NCBI RefSeq assembly: GCF_006438785.1 | Contig: NZ_RCZB01000003.1 | Location: forward strand, 124,001 to 188,000 | DNA length: 64,000 nucleotides | Direction: 5' to 3' | Source of the DNA: Rhodanobacter glycinis | GTDB lineage: Bacteria; Pseudomonadota; Gammaproteobacteria; Xanthomonadales; Rhodanobacteraceae | Part shown: piece after piece, positions 29,070 through 38,818 of the stretch | Layout: each line of letters begins with the position of its first letter | Numbering within the stretch: the stretch's first letter is position 1 | The notes under the pieces: model-generated | What the model saw: only the letters and a program-made list of their open reading frames with translations | Databases searched by the model: none | Told to the model about the DNA's origin: nothing | Made by a program: the position numbers and the translations under genes

Positions 29070-29109
29070 CTGTCTGGTTCGCTGGCACTCGATCAACGAA
29101 AACCGCCGA

Positions 29110-30405
29110 TCACCGCCTGGCTGTCGGCATGTAGTCGCGCACATCGGAGCCGGTGTAGATCTGGCGTGGACGACCGATTCGCGATCCGGGTGTTTCGTGC
29201 TGCTCGATCCAGTGCGCGATCCAGCCGGCAGTGCGCGCGATGGCGAACATCACGGTGAACATCTCGGTGGGAATGCCCAGCGCCTTGTAGATGATGCCCG
29301 AGTAGAAGTCGACGTTCGGATACAGCTTGCGCTCGACGAAGTAGTCGTCCTTCAGTGCCGCCTCTTCCAGCTTCATCGCCACATCCAGCAGCGGGTCGTT
29401 GACGCCCAGCTCGGCCAACACCTTGTGGCACATCTCGCGAATGATCTTCGCGCGCGGGTCGAAGTTCTTGTACACGCGGTGACCGAAGCCCATCAGGCGG
29501 AAGCTGTCGTTCTTGTCCTTGGCGCGCAGGATCGCCGATTCGACGTTGTCCGGTGTGCCGATCTCTTCCAGCTGCTTGAGCACCGCCTCGTTGGCGCCGC
29601 CATGCGCCGGACCCCACAGCGCGGTGATGCCCGCTGCGATCGACGCGTACGGATTGGCACCGGTCGAACCGACCAGGCGCACCGTGGAGGTGGACGCATT
29701 CTGTTCGTGGTCGGCATGCAGGATGAACAGCAGGTCCAGTGCTTTGGCGGCCACCGGGTTCATCTGCAACGGCTCGCTCGGCACTTCGAACATCATATGC
29801 AGGAAGCGATCGACGTATTCCAGGTTGTTGCGCGGATAACGCAGCGGCCAGCCCACCGAGTAGCGGTAGCAGGCGGCGGCGATCGTCGGCATCTTGGCGA
29901 TCAGGCGGATCGCGGCGAGCTTGCGATCGGCCGGGTCGTCCACGCTCAGGTCGTCGTGGTAGAACGCCGACAGCGAGGCAACCGCTGCAGCGAGCATCGC
30001 CATCGGATGCGCGTCATGATGGAAGCCCTGGAAGAAATTCTTCAGCGACTCGTGCAGCATCGTGTGATGCGAGACGTCGTGCTCGAACGCGGCGAACTCA
30101 GCCGGCTTCGGCAGCTCGCCGTTCAGCAGCAGATACGCCACTTCGAGAAAGCTGGAATTCGTCGCCAGCTGCTCGATCGGGTAACCGCGATACAGCAGCA
30201 CGCCCTGATCGCCATCGATATAGGTGATCGCGCTCTTGGTGCTGGCGGTGCTGCCATAGCCGGGATCGTAGGTGAAGTGGCCGGTGTCCTTGTACAGCGT
30301 GCCGATGTCGATGCACGCCGGGCCGAGCGTGCCGCTGATCAGTGGCAGTTCACTGCTGCGGTTGCTCGACTCATCCAGCAGCTTGACGATCTTGGGATCA
30401 GACAC
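29110..30405 (-). CDS. gltA: Citrate synthase (type II)
   Basis: Protein of 431 residues catalysing oxaloacetate + acetyl-CoA to citrate, first step of the TCA cycle. Start set at the GTG at 30405 ([15 protein letters not shown]) because AAGGAGG lies 5 bp upstream; the in-frame ATG at 30420 contains that Shine-Dalgarno sequence within its own codons. Catalytic residues are recognisable: His in [10 protein letters not shown], His in [24 protein letters not shown] and Asp in the C-terminal NVDFYSG region. N-terminal beta domain [19 protein letters not shown] is typical of hexameric NADH-sensitive enzymes. Confidence 0.95.
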   Translation of the reverse strand: MSDPKIVKLLDESSNRSSELPLISGTLGPACIDIGTLYKDTGHFTYDPGYGSTASTKSAITYIDGDQGVLLYRGYPIEQLATNSSFLEVAYLLLNGELPKPAEFAAFEHDVSHHTMLHESLKNFFQGFHHDAHPMAMLAAAVASLSAFYHDDLSVDDPADRKLAAIRLIAKMPTIAAACYRYSVGWPLRYPRNNLEYVDRFLHMMFEVPSEPLQMNPVAAKALDLLFILHADHEQNASTSTVRLVGSTGANPYASIAAGITALWGPAHGGANEAVLKQLEEIGTPDNVESAILRAKDKNDSFRLMGFGHRVYKNFDPRAKIIREMCHKVLAELGVNDPLLDVAMKLEEAALKDDYFVERKLYPNVDFYSGIIYKALGIPTEMFTVMFAIARTAGWIAHWIEQHETPGSRIGRPRQIYTGSDVRDYMPTARR

Positions 30406-30476
30406 GGAAACCTCCTTCATGTGGGTCACCACCGGCAGCAACCGCAATGACGGTGCCGTCCGGCGAGGGAATGCTG

Positions 30477-30506
30477 GCATCGCATGCCGGGGAAAGCATG
30501 CGACGC
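30477..30506 (-). promoter_or_regulatory. Hairpin in the gltA 5' leader
   Basis: Arms GCATCGCATGC (30477-30487) and GCATGCGACGC (30496-30506) pair over 11 bp with one wobble and an 8-nt loop. If transcription begins near 30530 the hairpin lies in the ~125-nt leader, about 70 nt before the GTG. It might stabilise the mRNA or bind a regulator. Confidence 0.35.
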
Positions 30507-30536
30507 AATGGACGTCATGGCGCCAGCTCACCGACC

Positions 30537-30545
30537 ATTATCGCA
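30537..30545 (-). promoter_or_regulatory. Extended -10 promoter of gltA
   Basis: On the minus strand TGCGATAAT matches an extended -10 (TGn plus GATAAT, 5/6 to TATAAT). No good -35 is seen at the usual spacing, as is common for extended -10 promoters. Confidence 0.5.
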
Positions 30546-30592
30546 CAAGGCCCCGCCTGCATTCGATGGCGAATGGTCGAAGCCCAGACACG

Positions 30593-30627
30593 AAAAAACA
30601 CGGGGCAAGCCTGCGCTCGCCCCGTGT
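30593..30627 (-). terminator. Intrinsic terminator of rpmE2
   Basis: On the minus strand ACACGGGGC pairs with GCCCCGTGT, with additional inner pairing, directly followed by six T (plus-strand A-run 30593-30598). It lies 50 bp after the rpmE2 stop and upstream of the gltA promoter. Confidence 0.85.
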
Positions 30628-30676
30628 CCGGAATCGGATCTGTTTGACCATCGCGATGCGATGGTCGCTTCCGTCA

Positions 30677-30931
30677 TTACTCTTTGACGGAACCCGCATA
30701 GCGGCGACGGAACTTGTCGACGCGGCCGCCGACATCCAGCGACTTCTGCTTGCCGGTGTAGAACGGGTGCGAATGGCTGGAGATATCCACCTTGATCAGC
30801 GGGTACTCACTGCCGTCTTCCCACTTGATGGTTTCCTTGCTGGACATGGTCGACTTGGTCAGGAACGCGAAGTCGGACGACAGGTCCTGGAACACCACCG
30901 GGTTGTAGTTCGGATGGATATCAGGCTTCAT
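30677..30931 (-). CDS. rpmE2: Ribosomal protein L31, type B
   Basis: Protein of 84 residues from the ATG at 30931 ([25 protein letters not shown]). Matches YkgM/type B L31: the CxxC zinc motif of type A L31 is absent, and the internal sequence [28 protein letters not shown] is diagnostic. As no type A copy is in view I cannot say whether this is the only L31 gene. The open frame upstream of the ATG is not part of the gene. Confidence 0.95.
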   Translation of the reverse strand: MKPDIHPNYNPVVFQDLSSDFAFLTKSTMSSKETIKWEDGSEYPLIKVDISSHSHPFYTGKQKSLDVGGRVDKFRRRYAGSVKE

Positions 30932-31028
30932 GACAGGCTCTAAAGCGGTGGTGAAAAGAGCGGCATTGTAACGAGGAAGCGGCCAACCACGCAAGTCCGG
31001 GGCCAACTTGACTCCGGAGCGGCTCGGG

Positions 31029-31964
31029 TCAGTCTGGTGCGCCCAAGGCACGCCGCACCATCGCAGCGAAGCGGGCCTGATCCACTTCCAGCACGATATT
31101 CGCCTGGGCCGGCTGACCCAGCCGCGCGACCCAGTCGACCACGGTGGCACCGCGGGTCAGGCGACCATCCAGCTCCACCGCGACGGCGCGGATCTCGCTG
31201 CGGGTGACGATGCCCGGATCAAGCGCCACCGCCATCGCCAGCGCATCGGCAGCGATCACCCCGCTGCGATCGTGCTTCGCGTTGTAACCACGCGCCGCGC
31301 CCACGATCTGCCCGAAGAAATCGGCACGCTGATCGCCGGCCGCCAGCCAGCCATCGAACTCGGCATCACCGAATGCGTGCCGCAAGGTGGCTTCCCAGTC
31401 GACCAGGTCGAACGAGGGAAACGCTTCGAACACCACATGCGCCGCCTCGGGATCGAAGCCGATATTGAATTCGGCAGGCACCTTGCCGGTATTGCCATGC
31501 CCGGTCACCGCGCCGCCCATCACCACCAGCCGAGCCACCCGCAGTGGCAGCGTCGGGTCCAGCCGCAAGGCCAGGGCCAGGTTGGTCAGCGGCCCCAGTG
31601 CCACCAGGATCAATTCGCCCGGCCGCTCGCGAGTCAGGCGCAGCAACGCCAGCGCGGCCGGTTCGTCGGAGAGCGCCGCGACCGGCTCGGGGAAGCCGAT
31701 ATCGCCGAAGCCGTCCTGCCCGTGCACAAAGGCGGCGTCCTCTTCCGGCGCACGCACCAGCGGCATGGCGCAACCGGCAAACACCGGCGTGTCGCCGCCG
31801 AGCAGATCGACCAGCGTGCGCGCATTGCGCACGGTGTGGCCGAGGCCGACATTGCCGGCCGCGATGCTCAGGCCGGCGATGTCGGCATGCGCATGGGCCA
31901 TCATTATCGCCAGCGCGTCGTCGACGCCCGGGTCGGTATCAATCAGCAGTTGCGGTCTGGTCAT
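31029..31964 (-). CDS. Nucleoside hydrolase (IUNH family)
   Basis: Protein of 311 residues that hydrolyses the N-glycosidic bond of ribonucleosides for salvage. The calcium-binding hallmark DTDPGVDDA is at residues 9-17; further ligand and substrate motifs are [39 protein letters not shown] and Asp in [14 protein letters not shown]. Monocistronic, between rpmE2 and recG. Specificity (pyrimidine, inosine-uridine or other) is not clear. Confidence 0.92.
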   Translation of the reverse strand: MTRPQLLIDTDPGVDDALAIMMAHAHADIAGLSIAAGNVGLGHTVRNARTLVDLLGGDTPVFAGCAMPLVRAPEEDAAFVHGQDGFGDIGFPEPVAALSDEPAALALLRLTRERPGELILVALGPLTNLALALRLDPTLPLRVARLVVMGGAVTGHGNTGKVPAEFNIGFDPEAAHVVFEAFPSFDLVDWEATLRHAFGDAEFDGWLAAGDQRADFFGQIVGAARGYNAKHDRSGVIAADALAMAVALDPGIVTRSEIRAVAVELDGRLTRGATVVDWVARLGQPAQANIVLEVDQARFAAMVRRALGAPD

Positions 31965-32099
31965 GGTGCGTTGTCGTGGGTTAGCTGGTCAGTGTATTCG
32001 ATGGGAATGGATGAGCGGGAACGTGGATCCGCGAGCGGATTTGACGCCACGCTTCGCGGCTCTGCCATTCCTGGCTTTCCGCTTCTGACACCTCGCAGC

Positions 32100-34214
32100 T
32101 CATGCATGCACGTAACGTGCGGCACCGCCGATCCAGCGCTCGATGAGCTGTTCGGTCTGTCGCGGATACTCCGCCAACATGTGCTCGCCGACCTGTTGCA
32201 CCGCCGGCAACAGGTGCGCGTCGCGGGTCAGGTCGGCGATGCGGAAGCTGAGCTGACCAGTCTGGCGGGTGCCCAGCACTTCGCCCGGTCCGCGCAACTC
32301 CAGGTCCTTCTCGGCGATGCGGAAGCCATCGCTGGTGTCGCGCATCACCTGCAGCCGCTCGCGCGCCAACTGGCCCAACGGCGGCTGATACAGCAGCACG
32401 CAATTGGACGCCACCGCGCCGCGCCCCACCCGACCGCGCAACTGGTGCAGCTGGGCCAGGCCCAAACGCTCGCTGTTCTCGATCACCATCAGGCTCGCGT
32501 TCGGCACGTCCACGCCGACTTCGATCACGGTAGTGGCGACCAGCACCGCCAGCTCACCGGCCTTGAACGCATCCATCACCGCTTGCTTCTCCTTCGGCTT
32601 CATGCGGCCGTGAATCAGGCCGACCTTGAAGCCGGTCAGCGCGGCGGACAGTTCGCCGTGTGCCACTTCGGCGGCCTGCGCGCGCAGCTGCTCGGATTCC
32701 TCGATCAGCGTGCACACCCAGTACACCTGCCGGCCCTCCGCACAGGCGGCGTGGATGCGCGCGATCACCTCGATCCGTCGCGCATTCGAGATCGCGATGG
32801 TCTGCACCGGCGTGCGGCCGGGCGGCAGCTCGTCGATCGACGACACGTCCAGATCGGCATAAGCGCTCATCGCCAGCGTGCGCGGGATCGGCGTGGCTGT
32901 CAGCACCAGTTGGTGCGGCACCAGCTCGCCCTCCTTGCCTTTGTCGCGCAGCGCCAGGCGCTGCTGCACGCCGAAGCGGTGCTGTTCGTCGACGATAACC
33001 AGGCCTAGCCGCGCGAACGTCACGCCCTCCTGCATCAACGCGTGCGTGCCGATCACCACTGGCGCGCCGGCAGCGACGCGCTCCAATGCCAGCTTGCGTG
33101 GCTTGCCGGTCACCTTGCCGGCCAGCCACTCAACCTCGATGCCGAGCGGCCGCAGCCAGTGCCGGAAATTGTGCAGGTGCTGTTCGGCCAGCAGCTCGGT
33201 CGGTGCCATCAGTGCAATCTGCTGACCCGACTCCACTGCCATCAGCGCCGCCAGCGCCGCGACTACCGTCTTGCCGCTGCCGACATCGCCCTGCACCAGC
33301 CGCAGCATCGGCCGCGGCCGGCCCAGGTCCCGGGCAATTTCCGTGCTGACGCGGTGCTGCGCCGCGGTGAGCTGGAACGGCAGTCCGGCGAGCAGTTGCC
33401 GGCGCAACTCGCCGTCGCCACCCAGCCTGGGCGCATGCCGGCTGCGCACGGCGGCACGCATGCGCTTCAGGCTCAGGTGCTGGGTCAGCAATTCCTCGAA
33501 TGCCAGCCGCTGTTGCGCCGGATGCTGGCCCAGCGTCAGCTGGCCGAGATGGGCGTCCGGCGGCGGTCGATGCACATACAGCAGCGCCTCTCGCAGGGAG
33601 GTGAGCCCGTACTCGGCGCACAGTCCGGGCGGGATCAGTTCCAGTTGCTCCGCCGGTGGCAGCAGCGCCAGCGCCTTGCCGATCACGCCAGCCAGCCGCT
33701 TCGGGCCCAGGCCCTCGGTGGTCGGGTACACCGGGCTCAGCAACTCGTCGACGGTGGCTGACTCGTCCCCGCTCAGGCGCTGGTAGTTGGGATGCACCAT
33801 CTCCAGGCCCTGTGCGCCGTGGCGCACTTCGCCGTAGCAGAGCAGTCGCGTGCCCGGCAACAATTGTTCGGCCTGCGCGCGGTTGAAATGGAAGAAGCGC
33901 AACAGCAAAGTCTGACCGCCGGCATCACCGATCGCCACCTTCAGCTGCGGACGGTAGCGAAACCCACGCTCGACCGCCTCGACCACACCTTCGACCTGCG
34001 CCCGCTCACCCACGCGCAGATTGGCGATCGCGGTGACCCGGGTCTTGTCCTCGTAGCGCAGGGGCAGGTGGAACCACAGGTCCTGCACCCGCTCCAGCCC
34101 AAGCCGGACCAGCGACGCGACCAGCGCCGGGCCAACGCCAGCCAGCGCACCGACCGGCGTGATGCCGGGGTCGGTGCCGATGACGGGAGCAGGACGGGCG
34201 ATGCGGGTAGCCAT
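32100..34214 (-). CDS. recG: ATP-dependent DNA helicase RecG
   Basis: Protein of 704 residues from the ATG at 34214 (MATRIARPAPVIGTDPG). Acts on stalled forks and Holliday junctions. N-terminal wedge/OB domain (LWFHLPLRYEDKTRVTAIANLRVGE), helicase motif I GDVGSGKTVVA, motif II DEQHRFGVQQR, motif III TATPIPRTLAMS, motif IV-VI including VATTVIEVGVDVPNAS and QLRGRVGR, and the C-terminal wedge-clamping QTGQLSFRIADLTRDAHLL. Normal length. Lies downstream of ridA and spoT on the same strand. Confidence 0.96.
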   Translation of the reverse strand: MATRIARPAPVIGTDPGITPVGALAGVGPALVASLVRLGLERVQDLWFHLPLRYEDKTRVTAIANLRVGERAQVEGVVEAVERGFRYRPQLKVAIGDAGGQTLLLRFFHFNRAQAEQLLPGTRLLCYGEVRHGAQGLEMVHPNYQRLSGDESATVDELLSPVYPTTEGLGPKRLAGVIGKALALLPPAEQLELIPPGLCAEYGLTSLREALLYVHRPPPDAHLGQLTLGQHPAQQRLAFEELLTQHLSLKRMRAAVRSRHAPRLGGDGELRRQLLAGLPFQLTAAQHRVSTEIARDLGRPRPMLRLVQGDVGSGKTVVAALAALMAVESGQQIALMAPTELLAEQHLHNFRHWLRPLGIEVEWLAGKVTGKPRKLALERVAAGAPVVIGTHALMQEGVTFARLGLVIVDEQHRFGVQQRLALRDKGKEGELVPHQLVLTATPIPRTLAMSAYADLDVSSIDELPPGRTPVQTIAISNARRIEVIARIHAACAEGRQVYWVCTLIEESEQLRAQAAEVAHGELSAALTGFKVGLIHGRMKPKEKQAVMDAFKAGELAVLVATTVIEVGVDVPNASLMVIENSERLGLAQLHQLRGRVGRGAVASNCVLLYQPPLGQLARERLQVMRDTSDGFRIAEKDLELRGPGEVLGTRQTGQLSFRIADLTRDAHLLPAVQQVGEHMLAEYPRQTEQLIERWIGGAARYVHA

Positions 34215-34310
34215 GACCTGCAAGCCTAACCGAGCACCACCTGCTGCCGTAAGCCAGCCACCGACGCGAGTTGTCGGCGCTGGCCGCGGCCTGGAATCAG
34301 GCCATCCTCA

Positions 34311-34694
34311 TCACGCCAGCACCATCACCGCATCGACCTCGACCTGTGCAGCCTTAGGCAGGGCGGACACTTCGATGGTGGAGCGCGCCGGATACGGCTG
34401 CAGGAAATACTCGGCCATCACGGCGTTGACCGCGGCAAAGTTCGCCAGATCGGTGACGTAGATGCCGACACGGACGATCTGCGCCAGCGAACCGCCGGCC
34501 GCCTGCGCCACCGCGGCGAGGTTGTCGAATACACGTCGCGTTTGCGCGGCAATGTCACCGTCGACCAGCGCGCCAGTGGCCGGATCCAGCGGAATCTGGC
34601 CGGAGAAATACACGGTGCTGCCCGCGCGCACAGCCTGCGAATACGGGCCGATCGCAGCCGGAGCCTGATCGGTGGAGATGATGGAGAGGGACAT
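34311..34694 (-). CDS. ridA: RidA family enamine/imine deaminase
   Basis: Protein of 127 residues from the ATG at 34694, preceded by GAGGTTTCGCCG. Trimeric YjgF/RidA enzyme that clears reactive 2-aminoacrylate. Motifs: [29 protein letters not shown], conserved Arg in [23 protein letters not shown]. Sits between spoT and recG, a frequent arrangement in gammaproteobacteria. Confidence 0.95.
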   Translation of the reverse strand: MSLSIISTDQAPAAIGPYSQAVRAGSTVYFSGQIPLDPATGALVDGDIAAQTRRVFDNLAAVAQAAGGSLAQIVRVGIYVTDLANFAAVNAVMAEYFLQPYPARSTIEVSALPKAAQVEVDAVMVLA

Positions 34695-34820
34695 CGGCGA
34701 AACCTCGCGTGATCGAAAACGCGAGTGTATGACGGGAAGCACGGGACGACGAACAAGTGGCAACAGCGTCGCTTCATGTTCCCGGGTTTGCATCCTCGCT
34801 ACGCGGCCCTCGTCCCTGCC

Positions 34821-36989
34821 CTACAGCGGATACCGATACGCTCCGCTGACCACGCCGGTGCGGCGCACGCGACGAATCACGTCAGCCAGGTGCTTGCGGT
34901 TCTTCACTTCCATCGCGAAGAGCAAGGTCGCGGCGGCAGCATCGCGTTCCACATACTCCACGTTCTCGATGTTGGAGTCGGCGGCAGCGATCGCGGCGGC
35001 CACCGTGGCCAGCACGCCGGGGCGATTGATCACTTCGATGCGCAATTCAGCGCGGTAGTCACCCTGCACGTCGCGATCCCATTCGATCGCCACGGATCGC
35101 TCGGGCGACTTGCGCAGCTCGACCACGTTCGGGCATTCCTCGCGATGCACCACGATGCCCTTGCCGGATGACAGGTAACCAATGATGTCGTCGCCGGGCA
35201 GTGGATGACAGCAGTTGGCGAAGCTGAGCACGCCGCGTTCGGCCCCGGTGATGCGGATCTTCTCGGACGCCTGCGGCGACGCCTGCGGAGCCTTGCCGCT
35301 ACGCTTGCCGCGTGAGGCGAGCAACTGGCTGGCGACCATGTCGGGCATGCGATTGCCCAACGCGATGTCGGACAGCAGCTCCTCCAGCCGCTTGAGCTTG
35401 GAGGCTTCGAGGAAGCGATCCAGCACCGCCGCCGGAATGGCGTCCAGGCTGCTGCCCTGCGCGTCGAGTGCGCGATCGAGCATGCGGTGGCCGAAGTCGA
35501 CCGCGTCCTCGTGCTGCAGATGTTTCAGGTATTGCCGGATCGCGGTACGTGCCTTGCCGGTGACCACCACCTCAAGCCACGCCGGATTCGGCACCGCCGA
35601 CGGCGCGGTGATGATTTCTACCAGTTGCCCCGACTCCAGCCGGGTGCGCAGCGGCAGCAGCTTCTTGTCGACCCGCGCGGCCACGGCGTGATCGCCCACA
35701 TCGGTATGCACCGCGTAGGCGAAGTCCAGCGCAGTCGCATTGCGTGGCAGCGAAAGAATGTGGCCACGCGGAGTGAACAGGTAGACCTCGTCGGGGAACA
35801 GGTCGATCTTGACGTTTTCGATGAATTCCGCGGACGAAACGGTATGCGCCGAACTGTCCGCCAACGACGACAGCCACTCGCGCGCGCGCGCCTGCGCACT
35901 GTTGGCCGGGCCACTTTCGGTCTTGTACGCCCAGTGCGCGGCAACGCCGCTCTCGGCCACTGACTCCATCTCGGCGGTGCGGATCTGAACCTCGATCGGC
36001 GCCCCGAATGGCCCCAGCAGCACGGTGTGCAGCGACTGGTAACCGTTCGCCTTGGGGATCGCGATGAAATCCTTGAAGCGCTTGTCCACCGGCTTGTACA
36101 GCGCATGCACCACGCCCAGCGCCATATAGCAGCTCATCGCGCTGTCGACGACCACGCGAAAGCCGTAGACGTCCATCAGCTGGGCAAAACTCTTGTGCTC
36201 GCCGCGCATCTTCGAATAGATGCTCCACGGCGACTTGATCCGGCCCACCACGCGACTCTGCAGGTGATCGGCGCTGAGCCGCGTCGACAAGGCCGCTTCG
36301 ATCTTGCCCATCGCCTCGCGACGGTTGCCGATGGCGGCACGGATGCGTTCGCTGATCACGCGGTAGCGATCCGGATAAAGCGCGCGGAAGCCCAGATCCT
36401 GCAGCTCGGCCTTGAACTTGTTCATGCCCAAGCGCTGCGCGATCGGGGCGAAGATTTCCAGCGTTTCGCGCGCAATACGGCGGCGCGAGTCGGAGTCCTT
36501 GGCACCCAGCGTGCGCATGTTGTGCAGGCGATCGGCCAGCTTGATCAGGATGACCCGGATGTCGCGCGCCATCGCCAGCAGCATCTTGCGGAAACTTTCC
36601 GCATCGGCCTCCTGGCGGCTGCCGAAACGCATCTTGTCCAGCTTGGTGACGCCGTCGACCAGTTCGGCCACGACGTCGCCGAACTCGGCGGCCAGCGCTT
36701 CACGACTGAGCTCGGTGTCTTCCAGGGTGTCGTGCAGGATCGCCGCGATGATTGTCTCGGCGTCCAGCCCCAGTTCGGCGAGGATGCCGGCAACAGCCAC
36801 CGGGTGGGTGATGTACGGCTCACCGCTCTTGCGCTCCTGCCCGGCATGCGCCTGCGCGCCGATCTGGAACGCGCGCAGCACGCGCTCGACCTGTGCGTTG
36901 GACAGGTAGGCGATGCGCTCTTTCAATGCCAGCACGTAAGGTGGCAACGCGGACAGGTCGACCGAAGCGGGATGGGCAGCCGCAGTCAT
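34821..36989 (-). CDS. spoT: Bifunctional (p)ppGpp synthetase/hydrolase SpoT
   Basis: Protein of 722 residues from the ATG at 36989 (MTAAAHPASVDLSALPPYVL). HD hydrolase domain (about 50-200) with intact HD in AAILHDTLEDTELS and LIKLADRLHNMRTLG. Synthetase domain with RFKDFIAIPKANGYQSLHTVLLG, the RxKD form typical of bifunctional enzymes rather than RelA's ExDD. TGS domain (DEVYLFTPRGHILSLPRNATALDFAYAVHTD), helical and zinc-finger-like region (CCHPLPGDDIIGY, HREECPN) and C-terminal ACT domain. Probably an operon rpoZ-spoT-ridA-recG. Confidence 0.96.
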   Translation of the reverse strand: MTAAAHPASVDLSALPPYVLALKERIAYLSNAQVERVLRAFQIGAQAHAGQERKSGEPYITHPVAVAGILAELGLDAETIIAAILHDTLEDTELSREALAAEFGDVVAELVDGVTKLDKMRFGSRQEADAESFRKMLLAMARDIRVILIKLADRLHNMRTLGAKDSDSRRRIARETLEIFAPIAQRLGMNKFKAELQDLGFRALYPDRYRVISERIRAAIGNRREAMGKIEAALSTRLSADHLQSRVVGRIKSPWSIYSKMRGEHKSFAQLMDVYGFRVVVDSAMSCYMALGVVHALYKPVDKRFKDFIAIPKANGYQSLHTVLLGPFGAPIEVQIRTAEMESVAESGVAAHWAYKTESGPANSAQARAREWLSSLADSSAHTVSSAEFIENVKIDLFPDEVYLFTPRGHILSLPRNATALDFAYAVHTDVGDHAVAARVDKKLLPLRTRLESGQLVEIITAPSAVPNPAWLEVVVTGKARTAIRQYLKHLQHEDAVDFGHRMLDRALDAQGSSLDAIPAAVLDRFLEASKLKRLEELLSDIALGNRMPDMVASQLLASRGKRSGKAPQASPQASEKIRITGAERGVLSFANCCHPLPGDDIIGYLSSGKGIVVHREECPNVVELRKSPERSVAIEWDRDVQGDYRAELRIEVINRPGVLATVAAAIAAADSNIENVEYVERDAAAATLLFAMEVKNRKHLADVIRRVRRTGVVSGAYRYPL

Positions 36990-37062
36990 CGGTACTGGCG
37001 CCAGCTCAGGCGCGCATCTCGCGACAGGAAAAACCAACGGCTGCCGGGCGCGCGCATCCCAT

Positions 37063-37083
37063 CACACCGGACCTGCCGGTGTG
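37063..37083. other. Intercistronic hairpin between rpoZ and spoT
   Basis: CACACCGG / CCGGTGTG form a perfect 8-bp stem with a 5-nt loop (37063-37083). No T-run on the minus strand, so it is more likely an mRNA-stabilising or attenuating hairpin than a full terminator between rpoZ and spoT. Confidence 0.4.
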
Positions 37084-37115
37084 GCGGACGCGCGTTCTAC
37101 AGCAGCCGCCATCCA

Positions 37116-37406
37116 TCAGTCGTCGCCGCCCTTGGACAGGTCGTCGTCAACTTCCGCTGCGGCCCACTCCAGCGCTTCACGCTCGGCGCGCTCGCGCTCG
37201 GCCTTGTCGATCTGGTCGATCGTGGCCTGATCGATGCGGCGGGCGGCAATCTCGCGCAGGGCCAGCACGGTCGGCTTGTCGTGGTCGGGATTGACGGCCG
37301 GTTCGGCGCCCTTTTCCAGCTGGCGTGCGCGCTTGGTTGCCATCAGCACCAGCTCGAAACGGTTGTCGACCACCTCGAGGCAGTCTTCAACGGTAATACG
37401 TGCCAT
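37116..37406 (-). CDS. rpoZ: RNA polymerase omega subunit
   Basis: Protein of 96 residues, start [30 protein letters not shown], preceded by GAGGATTTCGC. The conserved N-terminal half binds the beta' subunit; the acidic C-terminal tail ends [13 protein letters not shown]. Located just upstream of spoT, as usual, but separated from gmk by the mla locus in this genome. Confidence 0.97.
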   Translation of the reverse strand: MARITVEDCLEVVDNRFELVLMATKRARQLEKGAEPAVNPDHDKPTVLALREIAARRIDQATIDQIDKAERERAEREALEWAAAEVDDDLSKGGDD

Positions 37407-37445
37407 GCGAAATCCTCAAAGAATAAATGACTTATACGGTCGGAC

Positions 37446-37474
37446 AGTGTAGCCAGCGGGTGCTTTGCTGGCAA
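37446..37474 (-). promoter_or_regulatory. Promoter of rpoZ(-spoT)
   Basis: Minus-strand -35 TTGCCA (37469-37474, 5/6) and -10 TACACT (37446-37451, 4/6), 17-bp spacer. Its -35 overlaps the proposed -35 of the divergent mlaA promoter by two bases. Confidence 0.6.
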
Positions 37475-37493
37475 TGCGGGTGGCGCGTATCAT
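37465..37493 (+). promoter_or_regulatory. Candidate promoter of mlaA
   Basis: Plus-strand TTGCTG (37465-37470, 3/6) and TATCAT (37488-37493, 5/6), 17-bp spacer, overlapping the divergent rpoZ promoter. It would give a leader of about 105 nt before the mlaA ATG. Confidence 0.4.
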
Positions 37494-37605
37494 GGCGGGC
37501 TGGCCACGGAACGGCGCGTCTCTGCGAAAGCACACCGAAAGCCGTGCACGATATAAAACCAGACAGTACACTTATGCTGTCTCCCAGACGCGAATCCCCG
37601 CACCA

Positions 37606-38436
37606 ATGCCCTCTCCGCATCGATTCACCTCTTTGAACCGCTGGTTGCCCGTGCTTGCGATAGCGTTGCTGGCCGGCTGCACGATTGCCAAGCCGCGCAC
37701 CGACGATCCGCTGGAGAAGTACAACCGCGGCGCGTACAAATTCAACGATGCGCTGGATAAGGCGGTGATCCGTCCGGTTGCGCTGGGTTACCGCAAGGTC
37801 ACCAACCCGCCCGTGCGCCGCTCATTCAGCGACTTCTTCACCAATATCCGCATGCCGGTCACAGTGGCCAATGATCTGCTGCAGGCACGCCCGAAGCAGG
37901 CGCTGCAGAGTACCGGCCGGTTCCTGGTCAACCTGACTCTGGGCATCGGCGGATTCTTCGACCCGGCCAGTCAGCTCGGGTTGCCGCTGGAAGACAACGA
38001 TTTCGGCATCACCCTGGCGCGCTGGGGCGCTCCGGAAGGCGACTACCTAATGTTGCCATTCCTGGGGCCGAGTACCGCCCGCGACATCTGGCAGCGGCCG
38101 GTCGACAGTTACTTCTTCGACCCATTGACCCTGTTTGCCAACAATCACCACTACAACGGCCTGCAGTACGTGCCGCAGATAATGTATCTGGTCACTATCC
38201 GATCGCGCGCCATCGACGCGGAGAACTTCCTGCAGTCCGCCTATGATCCTTATGTATTCATTCGCGATGCGTATCGGCAGCAGCGTTTGTACAAGATCTA
38301 CGACGGCAACCCACCGGTTGAGATCATCCAGCAGATGCAGGGGCTGGACGAGCAGAATTTCGACCCTGAGCAACTGCTGGATCAACAGCATCAGTGGGAA
38401 ATCAAGCATCCGGACCAGGCAACCCAGAAGCCGTAG
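37606..38436 (+). CDS. mlaA: Outer-membrane lipoprotein MlaA (VacJ)
   Basis: Protein of 276 residues from the ATG at 37606 (MPSPHRFTSLNRWLPVLAIALLAGC). Lipobox LAGC at the end of the signal. MlaA core: DPLEKYNRGAYKFNDALDKAVIRPVALGYRKV, FFTNIRMPVTVANDLLQ, GRFLVNLTLGIGGFFDPAS and GDYLMLPFLGPSTARD. It removes mislocalised phospholipids from the outer leaflet and passes them to MlaC. Usually ~250 residues; this one has a short Gln-rich C-terminal extension. It converges on mlaFEDCB, so the whole Mla pathway is here. Confidence 0.94.
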   Translation: MPSPHRFTSLNRWLPVLAIALLAGCTIAKPRTDDPLEKYNRGAYKFNDALDKAVIRPVALGYRKVTNPPVRRSFSDFFTNIRMPVTVANDLLQARPKQALQSTGRFLVNLTLGIGGFFDPASQLGLPLEDNDFGITLARWGAPEGDYLMLPFLGPSTARDIWQRPVDSYFFDPLTLFANNHHYNGLQYVPQIMYLVTIRSRAIDAENFLQSAYDPYVFIRDAYRQQRLYKIYDGNPPVEIIQQMQGLDEQNFDPEQLLDQQHQWEIKHPDQATQKP

Positions 38437-38453
38437 ACAAGATTTGTACTTAT

Positions 38454-38491
38454 GAAATGAAGAAAGGGCCTCGCGGCCCCTTCTTCATTTC
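38454..38491. terminator. Bidirectional intrinsic terminator between mlaA and mlaB
   Basis: 17-bp inverted repeat with one mismatch (38454-38470 and 38475-38491), loop TCGC. Outer arms GAAATGAAGAA / TTCTTCATTTC and GC-rich inner stem. The same arm sequence is used in the terminator at 7147-7192. Confidence 0.85.
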
Positions 38492-38509
38492 TTCCGGCGG
38501 GACACCAGT

Positions 38510-38818
38510 TCAGACCATCAGTCGATCGACTTCACAGACCTGCGCCAGCACCCGCATACCCGCCGGCATGTTGATGACCTGCAGAGTCTGCCCGCACCGG
38601 TCAGCCTCGGCCGCGACGGCAAGTACACAGGCGAGACCGGCGCTGTCGCTGTGACGGACACCGACCAGATCGAGCTGGCCCACCGCGCCACCGGCCAGAG
38701 CTGCCTGGATCGTCTGCAGCGCCGCTGCCGCGGTGTCGAAGCTCAACACGCCACTTACACCCAGCGTGCCCGGCGTGCCGGTATCCAGCTGGAAACCGCG
38801 ACCGGTCGAGCTCGTCAC
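38510..38818 (-). CDS. mlaB: STAS-domain protein MlaB
   Basis: Protein of 102 residues forming a single STAS domain; cytoplasmic partner that stabilises the MlaF ATPase. The key loop around the conserved Ser reads VRHSDSAGLACVL. Last gene of mlaFEDCB with a 4-bp overlap with mlaC (38815-38818). Confidence 0.88.
   Translation of the reverse strand: MTSSTGRGFQLDTGTPGTLGVSGVLSFDTAAAALQTIQAALAGGAVGQLDLVGVRHSDSAGLACVLAVAAEADRCGQTLQVINMPAGMRVLAQVCEVDRLMV

Noticed and set aside
37465..37605. Upstream extension of mlaA from a frame starting at 37465
   Set aside because: The extension has no signal peptide and overlaps the promoter; the ATG at 37606 gives a proper lipoprotein signal.
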